Assembly: GCF_009762775.1 (NCBI RefSeq)
Contig: NZ_CP046401.1
Span: 5,282,001 to 5,346,000 of the forward strand
Source of the DNA: Maribellus comscasis
Lineage (GTDB): Bacteria > Bacteroidota > Bacteroidia > Bacteroidales > Prolixibacteraceae
DNA: 64,000 nucleotides
Direction of reading: 5' to 3'
Position numbers and translations under genes: made by a program. The notes under the pieces were generated by a model, which worked only from the letters and a program-made list of their open reading frames with translations, did not search any database and was not told the origin of the DNA. Shown piece after piece: positions 45,799 to 54,619 of this stretch (within the stretch, counting starts at the first letter, position 1; every line of letters starts with the position of its first letter).

Positions 45799-46302
45799 AT
45801 GGAACAACAAATTCAAATATTTAAGAACCTCATCAATTATAAGTATAAATACTTTATTTTGAGTTTGCTGGCTACAAAGTATTACAAATACGACAGAAAT
45901 TTAAATATCTTTCTTGCTTTTGCAACTTCGGGAAGCGTTGCTACCTGGGCACTTTGGAACAAACTCCCAATAATTTGGGCCGGAATTATTGTTGCTGCCC
46001 AGATAATTAATTTGATAAAACCTTATTTCCCGTTTTCCAAGATTTGCAAAGAGATAAATGATAAACAAAGGCTATTGCAAGGACTGCTTTTAAACTATGA
46101 AAATCTTTGGAGTAAAATTCAATTTGACGAAATATCTGAAAAGAAAGGGAGGGAAGAATATTTAAAGTTGAGAAAACAAATTCAGGAACTTTTAAATTTT
46201 TCTGATGATATTGTTTTTAATGTTGACAAAAAAATAAAATCTGTTGCACAGGAAAAAACCAACAGCTATTTGAACCGAAATTATTTTCACGCTTTGGCGT
46301 AA
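45799..46302 (+). CDS. Two-transmembrane protein (SLATT-like architecture), unknown function
   Basis: 167 residues from the ATG at 45799; an upstream TTG at 45781 is less likely. Two TM segments lie at about 33-50 and 52-68 (IFLAFATSGSVATWALW, IIWAGIIVAAQIINLI), flanked by basic regions, with a long helical C-terminal cytoplasmic tail (REEYLKLRKQIQELL). This resembles SLATT-type two-TM effector proteins in layout, but no sequence motif secures that. The 52-residue gene follows 38 bp later, so the two are likely cotranscribed. Confidence 0.55.
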   Translation: MEQQIQIFKNLINYKYKYFILSLLATKYYKYDRNLNIFLAFATSGSVATWALWNKLPIIWAGIIVAAQIINLIKPYFPFSKICKEINDKQRLLQGLLLNYENLWSKIQFDEISEKKGREEYLKLRKQIQELLNFSDDIVFNVDKKIKSVAQEKTNSYLNRNYFHALA

Positions 46303-46340
46303 TATTATAGTTCTTAAGTTAAAATTTTAATCATAACATC

Positions 46341-46499
46341 ATGGCAGGTAAAGATTTAAAAAAAAGAGCAGAAAAAGGTTATGGATTTTTAGATTCAGAT
46401 ATTTTGCCTGATTTTCCAGGTTTGGAAGTACTGGATTCAAAGATTCAAAAAATAGTGGTTGAAAAAAAGGACAAACTTAAAATCAAAAAGCGTAAATAA
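46341..46499 (+). CDS. 52-residue basic protein, companion of the two-TM protein
   Basis: MAGKDLKKRAEKGYGFLDSD, then ILPDFPGLEVLDSKIQKI and a Lys-rich end (KKDKLKIKKRK). ATG start, clear stop, 38 bp after the two-TM gene. The length, basic ends and position suggest a partner protein. I recognise no family, so antitoxin, regulator or unrelated small protein all remain possible. Confidence 0.5.
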   Translation: MAGKDLKKRAEKGYGFLDSDILPDFPGLEVLDSKIQKIVVEKKDKLKIKKRK

Positions 46500-46586
46500 T
46501 TTTCTATCCGATAAGTCAACTACATATTTTTTATTTTGGAGTTCGTTTATAAAAAGAATCATAGACAGAGCCCTGATTGGATTATT

Positions 46587-47009
46587 TTAATATGGTCTGT
46601 TTTTCCGGATTTTTTGAAATTTAGAAAAGGTGTTTTTTATGTTACGGGTTAACTTCCATGGGGATGGTAACTTATTCCTGTATGTATCTTGTTTCATTCC
46701 TCGGTAAACAAAAATCGAAAGCATATGCCCTGTTTTGCTCACAAGCTTTGTTTTGATGCTAAAACTGGTCTTTTGCATGTTAAGATAATAACTTTCTTTT
46801 TCTGCAGCAGAAATGTCGGGAAAACCAAATTTATCAGTTTCTCTTATTTTATAGGTTCCAATAACTCCCGGATATTTATATCCAAAGCTATAATAATTTT
46901 TTTGTGTTGGAATAGACGGCTGCGACTTATTATTACGGTAATTGGTAACCACCAAATAGCTCTTACTATTGCTTTGTGCTGGAAATATTGGGATGTAACT
47001 TATTTGAAA
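46587..47009 (-). pseudogene. Unidentified minus-strand fragment
   Basis: The frame is open from 47009 (after a stop) to 46587. It reads SYIPIFPAQSNSKSYLVV, then YYSFGYKYPGVIGTYKIRE, then MLSIFVYRGMKQDTYRNK. The beta-rich texture looks like part of an enzyme, but no start or full domain is present and no family is recognised. Confidence 0.35.
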
Positions 47010-47105
47010 TTAGGTAAGTATCAGGGCGTTGGTTAACATAAATCAGACCAAAAATTATTTGTTGATTTTATTTTTTAGTTTTGTGATTAAATAGACAAAA
47101 ACCAA

Positions 47106-47693
47106 ATGAACCAAAACGAACAACAACTTTTTGAAAGGTTAAGAAACGACGATGAAGCTGCTTTCAAAGTTCTTTTTAACGATTTTTATCCAAAGTTGTA
47201 TTATTTCGTATTAGAGTTTGTCTCTGTTAAAGACATTGCAGAAAATATTGTACAGGATACTTTAGTCACGTTGTGGAACAAACGCAACGAACTAAAAGAC
47301 GATTCAAATCTTACGTCATACCTTTTTACGGTAGCGAAAAATAATGCCTTAAAAAAGTTACGCGATAAAAGGTACAGTCAAAAGTTGTTCACGAATACCA
47401 TAGATGTTGGTGAGTTGGATTTAAATGCAGAAACACTGTCAGCTGTAGATACATCGGTATGCGCATTCATGGATATTGAACAAATCATACAGGAAACTTT
47501 AGCAAGTTTGCCTCCCCAATGTAGAAAAGTCTTCGAACTCAGCAGGTTTCAGGAAATGAAAAACCGTGAAATAGCAGAAGAACTCAATATCTCGGTAAAA
47601 ACAGTAGAAAAACATATCTCGAAAGGAATTAGAACATTTAAAGTTGCCTTGAAAGATTATTTACCCTTAGTGGCCTATCTGTTTGTTCTTTAG
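47106..47693 (+). CDS. ECF-type sigma factor (locus B)
   Basis: 195 residues. Region 2 (about 25-90) has FYPKLYYFVLEFV and AENIVQDTLVTLW; region 4 (about 130-185) has LPPQCRKVFELSRFQEMKNREIAEELNISVKTVEKHI. Same family as the factor at 41285 and on the opposite strand. It leads the locus B operon. Confidence 0.9.
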   Translation: MNQNEQQLFERLRNDDEAAFKVLFNDFYPKLYYFVLEFVSVKDIAENIVQDTLVTLWNKRNELKDDSNLTSYLFTVAKNNALKKLRDKRYSQKLFTNTIDVGELDLNAETLSAVDTSVCAFMDIEQIIQETLASLPPQCRKVFELSRFQEMKNREIAEELNISVKTVEKHISKGIRTFKVALKDYLPLVAYLFVL

Positions 47694-47788
47694 TTTTCAG
47701 TACCTTATAAACAGACGCAAAAAAAGTATAAAGAAAAGTAAAGCATTACTGGGGGTAAATGCTGTTTCATGGTTTATTTATAATATAG

Positions 47789-48808
47789 ATGAAGAATTTT
47801 GAAGACATAATAAAACTGGTAACAGGAAATTTACCTCTTGAGGAGAAGGGAAAAGTTATTACAGAAATTAATACTCAAAAAGAAAAAAAGGAAATATTCA
47901 AAAAATTGAAGATTTCCTGGGCATTCCTCTCTTCAACAAGAAAATTGAACGATTACGAAATTGAAAATGCATACCTGAAAGCCCGGTATAGAATTTCAGG
48001 GAAACAAAGAAAATTGAATACAACCCTAAAAATTGTCTTAAAGTATGCGGCAATAATTGTATTTCTAATCAGCCTCACCACAATTTATTATACAAACAAA
48101 CAACAACTTAACTCCGCCGATAACACCAAAAAGGTATCTTATACTTCTTTTATTACTGAAGATGGTCAACGGTCAAAGGTTGTTTTACCCGATAGTTCAA
48201 TAGTTTGGTTAAATTCAGGCACGACACTTTCTTATCCCGGCAGCTTTTCTGAACAAAACCGAAAAGTTTCACTCAACGGACAGGCTTTTTTTCAGGTTTA
48301 CCACAAAGAAGGTGACCCTTTTTCAGTACAGGCGAATGGTTTGATAGTTAAAGTACTGGGTACAAAATTCGATGTAGATGCATATCCTGAAAACGATGAG
48401 ATTGCTGTTGTGCTTGAATCGGGTAAAGTAGAGCTGGCACACAACGAGATTGAAACCTTTAGTTATACCATGCAGCCCGGAGAAAAAGCAACGTATAACG
48501 TAGCCGATAATGCATTAACGCTAAATTCTACCGATACAGCCATTTATTCATCCTGGAAAAATGGAAAACTCATCTTCCGCAACGAATCGATGAAAAATGT
48601 AGTTGAAAAATTAAAACGATGGTATAATATCGATATTGAAGTAGCCGATGAGGAAGTGTATAACTCTATTTTCTCAGGAACAATTCAAAACGAAAGCTAC
48701 GAGGAAATTTTCAGGTATATAGAAATTGTTTGCGGTGTTCATTGTAAACTAATACATAATTACGAAAAAGAAGCTAAACCCGAAATAATTATTTCAAAAA
48801 AACAATGA
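47789..48808 (+). CDS. FecR-type anti-sigma factor (locus B)
   Basis: 339 residues. One TM segment at about 88-108 (YAAIIVFLISLTTIYY), FecR domain with VVLPDSSIVWLNSGTTLSYP, and a C-terminal DUF4974-type region (NVVEKLKRWYNIDIEV). It would inhibit the ECF factor at 47106 and receive the signal from the STN-type SusC that follows 162 bp downstream. Confidence 0.9.
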   Translation: MKNFEDIIKLVTGNLPLEEKGKVITEINTQKEKKEIFKKLKISWAFLSSTRKLNDYEIENAYLKARYRISGKQRKLNTTLKIVLKYAAIIVFLISLTTIYYTNKQQLNSADNTKKVSYTSFITEDGQRSKVVLPDSSIVWLNSGTTLSYPGSFSEQNRKVSLNGQAFFQVYHKEGDPFSVQANGLIVKVLGTKFDVDAYPENDEIAVVLESGKVELAHNEIETFSYTMQPGEKATYNVADNALTLNSTDTAIYSSWKNGKLIFRNESMKNVVEKLKRWYNIDIEVADEEVYNSIFSGTIQNESYEEIFRYIEIVCGVHCKLIHNYEKEAKPEIIISKKQ

Positions 48809-48969
48809 ACTGTATAACTTAAAAAAACAGGCTTATGATGAATTAAAACGATGTACTAAAAAGGAGATGCTTTTAACATCTCCCTCATGTTTTATTATTG
48901 CCTCGCAGTGACCAACTCCAGAGGCAAAATCAACTTGAATTATTAAATAATCCAAATCAAAACAAATTT

Positions 48970-51900
48970 ATGAAAAAAAATCATTATGGATTGATTTCCG
49001 GAGTATGTAAAATCCGGAAATCCAAATTTTTAAAAAGAATGAGGATTGTTGTATTATTAATTTTAATAACAGTAACCCAAACTTTTGCTGTCGACGGCTA
49101 TGGGCAAAGTAAACGCTTAAGTATTAATTTAGAAAATGAAACAATCATTAACATCTTGGAGAACATAGAAGACCAATCTGAATTCTATTTTATGTTCGAT
49201 GCTTCAAGAATCAATGTCAATCAACGGAAAAGTGTCGATTGTGAAAATCAACCTATAAGCAATATCCTTGATCAACTTTTCGAAAATACGGGGATAACCT
49301 ACAGTATTAATGATCGCCAGGTATTGCTCTCAACAACTAAAAAATCTGACACTGAACAGCCAAAAGCCATTTCGGGGAAAGTAACCGACTCTTCCGGCGC
49401 ATCTCTTCCCGGCGTAACCGTAGTAGTAAAAGGTACAACTCAGGGGACAGTAACTAACGCAGATGGTGAATACTTGCTGGCCAATGTGCTAGAAAATACA
49501 ATACTGCAATTTTCATTTGTGGGGATGAAAACACAGGAAATACCTGTCGCTGGCAAAACCAACATTAATGTTACTATGGATGAAGAGACAATTGGTATTG
49601 ACGAAGTGGTTGCGATTGGGTATGGGACAAAAGCAAAAGAAACATTAACTGGTGCAATTTCTATTGTTGATAATGAAATGTTAGAAAACAGACCTGCAAC
49701 TCAAACCACAGACTTACTTCAAGGCATTAGTAGTGGGATACAAATAACAAGAGCAAATACAGGAAATATCAGAAATTCAACAAATGAAATAACTATTCGT
49801 GGTGTAACATCCCGTAGCGCACCAGGAGTATTAGTTGTTGTAGACGGCGTTGCCCAGTCAAGTACAGATGCGCGTGCATTGGATAATATAAATCCGGATG
49901 ATATTGAAAATATAAGTGTATTAAAAGACGGGCAGGCTGCAATTTACGGGGCACGGGCTGCAGGCGGTGTTATTCTTATTACAACTAAAAAGGGAAAATC
50001 GGATAAACCTACAATTAAATTTTCATCATCTTATACGATTCAATCTCCTGCCCTTATAAGAGAACCCTGTAATATATTGCAACTGGTTGAAATGCACAAC
50101 GAAGGATATGTGAATGATGGACAGGCGACTAATACATATACTCCAGTAGCAAACTACATTGCAGCAAATAATATCACGTTTGAAGAAGTAAAGAAAAATA
50201 ATGGAGAACACATAGTAACCGCACCTTTTGGTATTGCATATGCACTTGGTCATTACGATTGGTATGATATCATGTTTGATCCATCTCCTATGTATAATTC
50301 CAATATTTCAATCTCGGGAAAGACTGACAAATTGGATTATTATGAATCTGTTAATTATTTTAAACAAAAAGGAATGTTGGCTTATGGTAAGAATTATAAT
50401 AAAAGATTTTTGATCACCCTGAAAAATGATTATTCTGTTACTAACTTTTTAAAAGTTATATCAAATTTTAAAGTTGGAAATCAAAAAGTAGTTGAACCTT
50501 TTAATTATTCTTCAACTACTTCAAGTACAGCAAGTAGTACTACCTCTTTTTATAGTTTAAATAAAGGAGTACAAGGTGCATTGTTTTTTAATTTTCCTAC
50601 AAATTTACCATATACCTCGGGAGGTCATTATTACAATATGGGGGGCTTACATAATCCTATTGGTTATGCTAAAGATTCAGGAAATACGACCGATCTCTTC
50701 TACATTATAAATGGAAATATAGGGGTGGAAATAACACCAATTGAAAATTTATTGTTTTATGCTGGAGTTGCATCAAATTATAATATTAAAGAAACAGATT
50801 GGGCAAACATTGGTTTTGCAATGTATGACTATTATGACAATTATAATATAATGTCCACTAATGTGAATCAAGCAGGAGTCGAATATTACAGAGATCGCTA
50901 TACAACAGCTACTGCCTATTTAAAATATAGCTATGAAAAATTTGAAAATCACAAGATTAATATTATGGTTGGCTATTCACACGAAGAAAATGATTATAGA
51001 AGTTTTTCAGCTTATCGTAAATATGGATTAATTTCTGCTGAATTACCCACAATGAGTATGGGAGATTCTGATTATCAGTACAATTCAGAAAGAAAAACTG
51101 ATTATGCATTAAAATCTGGATTTTCAAGATTTGAATATGCATACAAAAACCGATATCTGTTCGAAGCAATCTTCAGGTATGATGGATCTTCAAAATTTGC
51201 TGACGGTTATAAATGGAAACCATTTTGGGGATTTTCTGGTGGTTGGGTTGTCACAGACGAAAGTTTCATGGAAAATACAAAAAAGATTATTGATTTTATG
51301 AAGATTCGAGGTTCTTGGGGACAATTGGGGAATCAATCTAGTATCGGCTTATACGATTATCAATCTCTAATCTCCTTGAGCGGGAGCTATCCTATGGGAA
51401 GCTATACATCTCCTACTCAGGTTCAATCTGCTTACTTAGGGGATATGGCAAGTACAACCAGAACTTGGGAAACAATTGAATCAATCAATTTTGGATTAGA
51501 TTTAACAGCTCTTAACTCAAGAATAACAAGTTCCTTTGATTTCTTTATAAAGGACAATAAAAATATGTTCTATACTGAAGAATATCCTTCTGTATTAGGG
51601 ACAACTCCTCCCACCGTTAACGGTGCGCATGTCCGAACAAAAGGATGGGAATTGGAATTTGGTTGGAGAGATAAAATAAACCAATTGAACTATTTTATTA
51701 AAATCAATTTGAGTGACAACAATACGAAGATTGTTAAACTTTCTGATTCCGCTATTCCTTCTCTTGGACTAAATACTTTTGTTGAAGGAAATCCTCTTAA
51801 TTCATATTATGGATATAGTTATGACGGATTGATACAAACTGAATCAGAACTGGTCGAATATATGGCAAATTTTACAAGTGGAATTCCCAATAATTTAAAG

Positions 51901-52506
51901 GTTGGAGATGCCCGTTTCAAAGACTTAGATGGAGATGGTAAACTTGAAGCTTTAGCCTATGATCTTGATGAAAATGGAAGCCCATCTTCCACTTCTGGAG
52001 ATCTGGTTCGCGTTGGAGATGCAAATCAACATTATTTTTATGGAATAAATTTGGGAGCTAATTGGCACAATTTTGATTGTAGTGCTTTCTTTCAGGGAGT
52101 ATTAAATTGGGATGTTGTTTCAACAGTGCGTCCTTGTAATCAATATTATCAACCCATTGAAGAATATTTTTACCATCAAACTTGGTCAGAGGAAAGGACA
52201 GATGCTTTTTATCCAAGATTGTCTCAAAACAATGCTGTGAAAAATTATAATTATCAATATTCTGACGCTCAATATAAGCTATATAATAATAGATATATCA
52301 GACTTAAGAATATTCAGCTAGGATATACACTATCCAAAAGAATTACTGACAAAATAAACGTGGATAAAATTCGTGTTTATATTAGTGGAACTGATATTTG
52401 GGAATCCAGCAATCTGCCTGGAAACCAGGATCCTGAAACACCATTTACATTAAGCGTTACTCCTTTTCCCCGTCAGTATTCATTTGGGATTGATTTAACA
52501 TTTTAA
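48970..52506 (+). CDS. SusC-family TonB-dependent transporter with STN domain (locus B)
   Basis: 1178 residues from the ATG at 48970; the frame is open earlier but without a signal-like start. Signal peptide to about residue 43 (FAVDGYGQ), STN domain about 46-110 (INLENETIINILENIEDQSEF), then the same SGKVTDSSGASLPGVTVV regulatory domain as in locus A. TonB-box-like DEVVAIGYGT, plug and barrel follow, ending FGIDLTF. It forms the surface sensor and importer of locus B. Confidence 0.93.
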   Translation: MKKNHYGLISGVCKIRKSKFLKRMRIVVLLILITVTQTFAVDGYGQSKRLSINLENETIINILENIEDQSEFYFMFDASRINVNQRKSVDCENQPISNILDQLFENTGITYSINDRQVLLSTTKKSDTEQPKAISGKVTDSSGASLPGVTVVVKGTTQGTVTNADGEYLLANVLENTILQFSFVGMKTQEIPVAGKTNINVTMDEETIGIDEVVAIGYGTKAKETLTGAISIVDNEMLENRPATQTTDLLQGISSGIQITRANTGNIRNSTNEITIRGVTSRSAPGVLVVVDGVAQSSTDARALDNINPDDIENISVLKDGQAAIYGARAAGGVILITTKKGKSDKPTIKFSSSYTIQSPALIREPCNILQLVEMHNEGYVNDGQATNTYTPVANYIAANNITFEEVKKNNGEHIVTAPFGIAYALGHYDWYDIMFDPSPMYNSNISISGKTDKLDYYESVNYFKQKGMLAYGKNYNKRFLITLKNDYSVTNFLKVISNFKVGNQKVVEPFNYSSTTSSTASSTTSFYSLNKGVQGALFFNFPTNLPYTSGGHYYNMGGLHNPIGYAKDSGNTTDLFYIINGNIGVEITPIENLLFYAGVASNYNIKETDWANIGFAMYDYYDNYNIMSTNVNQAGVEYYRDRYTTATAYLKYSYEKFENHKINIMVGYSHEENDYRSFSAYRKYGLISAELPTMSMGDSDYQYNSERKTDYALKSGFSRFEYAYKNRYLFEAIFRYDGSSKFADGYKWKPFWGFSGGWVVTDESFMENTKKIIDFMKIRGSWGQLGNQSSIGLYDYQSLISLSGSYPMGSYTSPTQVQSAYLGDMASTTRTWETIESINFGLDLTALNSRITSSFDFFIKDNKNMFYTEEYPSVLGTTPPTVNGAHVRTKGWELEFGWRDKINQLNYFIKINLSDNNTKIVKLSDSAIPSLGLNTFVEGNPLNSYYGYSYDGLIQTESELVEYMANFTSGIPNNLKVGDARFKDLDGDGKLEALAYDLDENGSPSSTSGDLVRVGDANQHYFYGINLGANWHNFDCSAFFQGVLNWDVVSTVRPCNQYYQPIEEYFYHQTWSEERTDAFYPRLSQNNAVKNYNYQYSDAQYKLYNNRYIRLKNIQLGYTLSKRITDKINVDKIRVYISGTDIWESSNLPGNQDPETPFTLSVTPFPRQYSFGIDLTF

Positions 52507-52518
52507 ACTTCAACAATT

Positions 52519-54312
52519 ATGATACGAATATTAGACAAAATAAAATCATACTCACTTAGTAGTATTAATATGAAATTTTTGAAGAACTTAAAGATGAGAT
52601 CTCGTTGTGAAATAAATCTATTTTATAAAATATTTTTTTTCGTCTCATTTTTACTTTTTTATTCTTGTGAAAAAGGTTTGGACTTATCTTCACAAACTAG
52701 TTATTCAGAATCAACATTTTTTACAACGGTAGATCAATTTGAACTATTTGCCAACCAATTCTATTATTATTTGCCTGTGGTTGGCAGAAACAACGATCGT
52801 GATATATATTCAGATATTGTCGCAGCAAGAACTACGAATACAATTAGTAATGGAAGTTACTATGCAACAGAAGAGAGTGATACATGGGATGATGCATATA
52901 CATATATTCGTAATACAACTTATCTCATCCAAAAAGGCGATGAGGTTAATGCTGACCTAAAAGAAGAAGCTCAAATATATATTGGGGAAGCAAAATTTTT
53001 CAGGGCGTTTTCCTATTTTAATTTATTCCGTGATTTTGGAGGAGTTCCAATTATTGATAAAGTCTTGGATTTAGATGATGATGAATTGTTTGGAGCGCGT
53101 AACAGTCGTGAAGAAGTGGTCAATTTTATATTGAATGATTTGGAGGAGGCAATTGATGTCTTGCCAGTTGAGTCAGCTATAGCAGAGGGTGACAAGGGAC
53201 GTGTAAGTAAAGGAGCGGCTCTTGCATTGAAAGCCCGGATTTCACTTTTTGAGGGAACATGGAGAAAATTTAGGGAAAACGATGGATATGAAGAATTGCT
53301 TGATGAAGCAATTGATGCATCTAATCAAATAATAGAAAGTGGAGAATATGAGCTTTTCGACAGACGGGATGTTTTAGGAGATGAAAGTTATAAATACTTT
53401 TTTATATTGGATAAAGTGCAATCAAATACAGCCGGACTAACCAAAGTTGATCAATCTGAATACATTTTAAGAAATAGGTATGATGAATCTATTAGGAAAC
53501 AATCGACTGTTTCTACTAATAGCCTACCAAATCCTACTAAAAAGTTTGCCGATATGTTTTTATGTACAGATGGATTACCGATTGATAAGTCTACCTTATA
53601 TCAGGGAAAATTAACGGTTACCAGTGAATTTGAAAATAGAGATTTGCGTATGGAAAATATTTTTGTCAAGCATGGTGATCAACTTTGGGAATCCCAGCCT
53701 GCCGAGAATTGTAGAGATTGGACTGATCCGGCCATTGGGGGATGGACTGCATCTCTTACATTTGGTACATATACTTTATCAGGTTATATGGAAAATAAAT
53801 TTAATCCTGAAATTCTTAGTCCATCTATGGATTATCCGGTTATTCGATATGCAGAAGTATTATTGATTAATGCTGAAGCTTTATATGAAAGAAATGGTTT
53901 TATTACTGATGCCCAACTGGATTTAACAATTAACATGCTTAGGGAAAGGGCTGGTGTTGCTAATCTTAGTAATAATTTTGCTTCAGCAAATAACCTTGAC
54001 TTGCAGACAGAAATTCGCAAAGAACGTACAATAGAACTTTTTATGGAAGGTCAGCGCTACGATGATTTAAGAAGGTGGAAAACTGCTGAAATAGAAATGC
54101 CACAATCTTTGTTAGGAGTTTTATGGAAGGGGACACAATTTGAAACAGACCCGGAATGGGAAGATGTGTTTTATTCTTTGGATAACGATGGATACATTAT
54201 TATAGAAGATGCAAGTGAAAGAACATTCGAGGAAAAACATTATTTAATGCCTTTGCCAACACGGCAAATATTGTTAAATTCCCAGTTGGAACAAAATGCA
54301 GGATGGGAATAA
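52519..54312 (+). CDS. SusD/RagB-family lipoprotein (locus B)
   Basis: 597 residues; the signal is long, and FLLFYSCEKG gives the lipid Cys near residue 51; an inner ATG (MKFLKNLKM or MRSRCE) may be the true start. SusD features: helical repeat region, ERTIELFMEGQRYDDLRRW and the C-terminal LPTRQILLNSQLEQNAGW. It follows SusC by 12 bp, as in locus A. Confidence 0.92.
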   Translation: MIRILDKIKSYSLSSINMKFLKNLKMRSRCEINLFYKIFFFVSFLLFYSCEKGLDLSSQTSYSESTFFTTVDQFELFANQFYYYLPVVGRNNDRDIYSDIVAARTTNTISNGSYYATEESDTWDDAYTYIRNTTYLIQKGDEVNADLKEEAQIYIGEAKFFRAFSYFNLFRDFGGVPIIDKVLDLDDDELFGARNSREEVVNFILNDLEEAIDVLPVESAIAEGDKGRVSKGAALALKARISLFEGTWRKFRENDGYEELLDEAIDASNQIIESGEYELFDRRDVLGDESYKYFFILDKVQSNTAGLTKVDQSEYILRNRYDESIRKQSTVSTNSLPNPTKKFADMFLCTDGLPIDKSTLYQGKLTVTSEFENRDLRMENIFVKHGDQLWESQPAENCRDWTDPAIGGWTASLTFGTYTLSGYMENKFNPEILSPSMDYPVIRYAEVLLINAEALYERNGFITDAQLDLTINMLRERAGVANLSNNFASANNLDLQTEIRKERTIELFMEGQRYDDLRRWKTAEIEMPQSLLGVLWKGTQFETDPEWEDVFYSLDNDGYIIIEDASERTFEEKHYLMPLPTRQILLNSQLEQNAGWE

Positions 54313-54474
54313 TATAATATTTCCCTTTGTATATTTTATGCATTGATATCCGGTAAAATAAATATAATATCCACATATTATTTCAATAATTAAGTCAATT
54401 CAAGGTTGTGATAGTTGTAACATTTATTGGATAATAAAAAATAAACTACAGCCGTAATTTGACTTTATAAGCTT

Positions 54475-54505
54475 AATCAGGGAATCAAAAAATTCCCTGA
54501 TTTTT
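54475..54505 (+). terminator. Hairpin between susD and the enzyme genes of locus B
   Basis: AATCAGGGAAT, short loop, ATTCCCTGATT and five T. It comes 160 bp after the SusD stop and 115 bp before GH116. It would lower expression of the enzyme genes relative to SusCD. Confidence 0.7.
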
Positions 54506-54619
54506 AAAGTTTATTGGAATGCGGATACAAGCAAGGAATATAGAAAGCTTATACCATGTGTGAATTTGTCTATAATGTAGAGTAATTTGTTTTAGTAATT
54601 ATGACTTAAAATAAGGTTT

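Noticed and set aside
46689..47036. Plus-strand frame of 115 residues opposite the fragment at 46587
   Set aside because: Composition (many Phe, Cys and Ser runs) looks like the antisense of the minus-strand frame.
54555..54590. ATGTGTGAAT upstream of GH116 as another regulon element
   Set aside because: The first ten bases match, but ATGTAA and the second half-site are not at the right distance.
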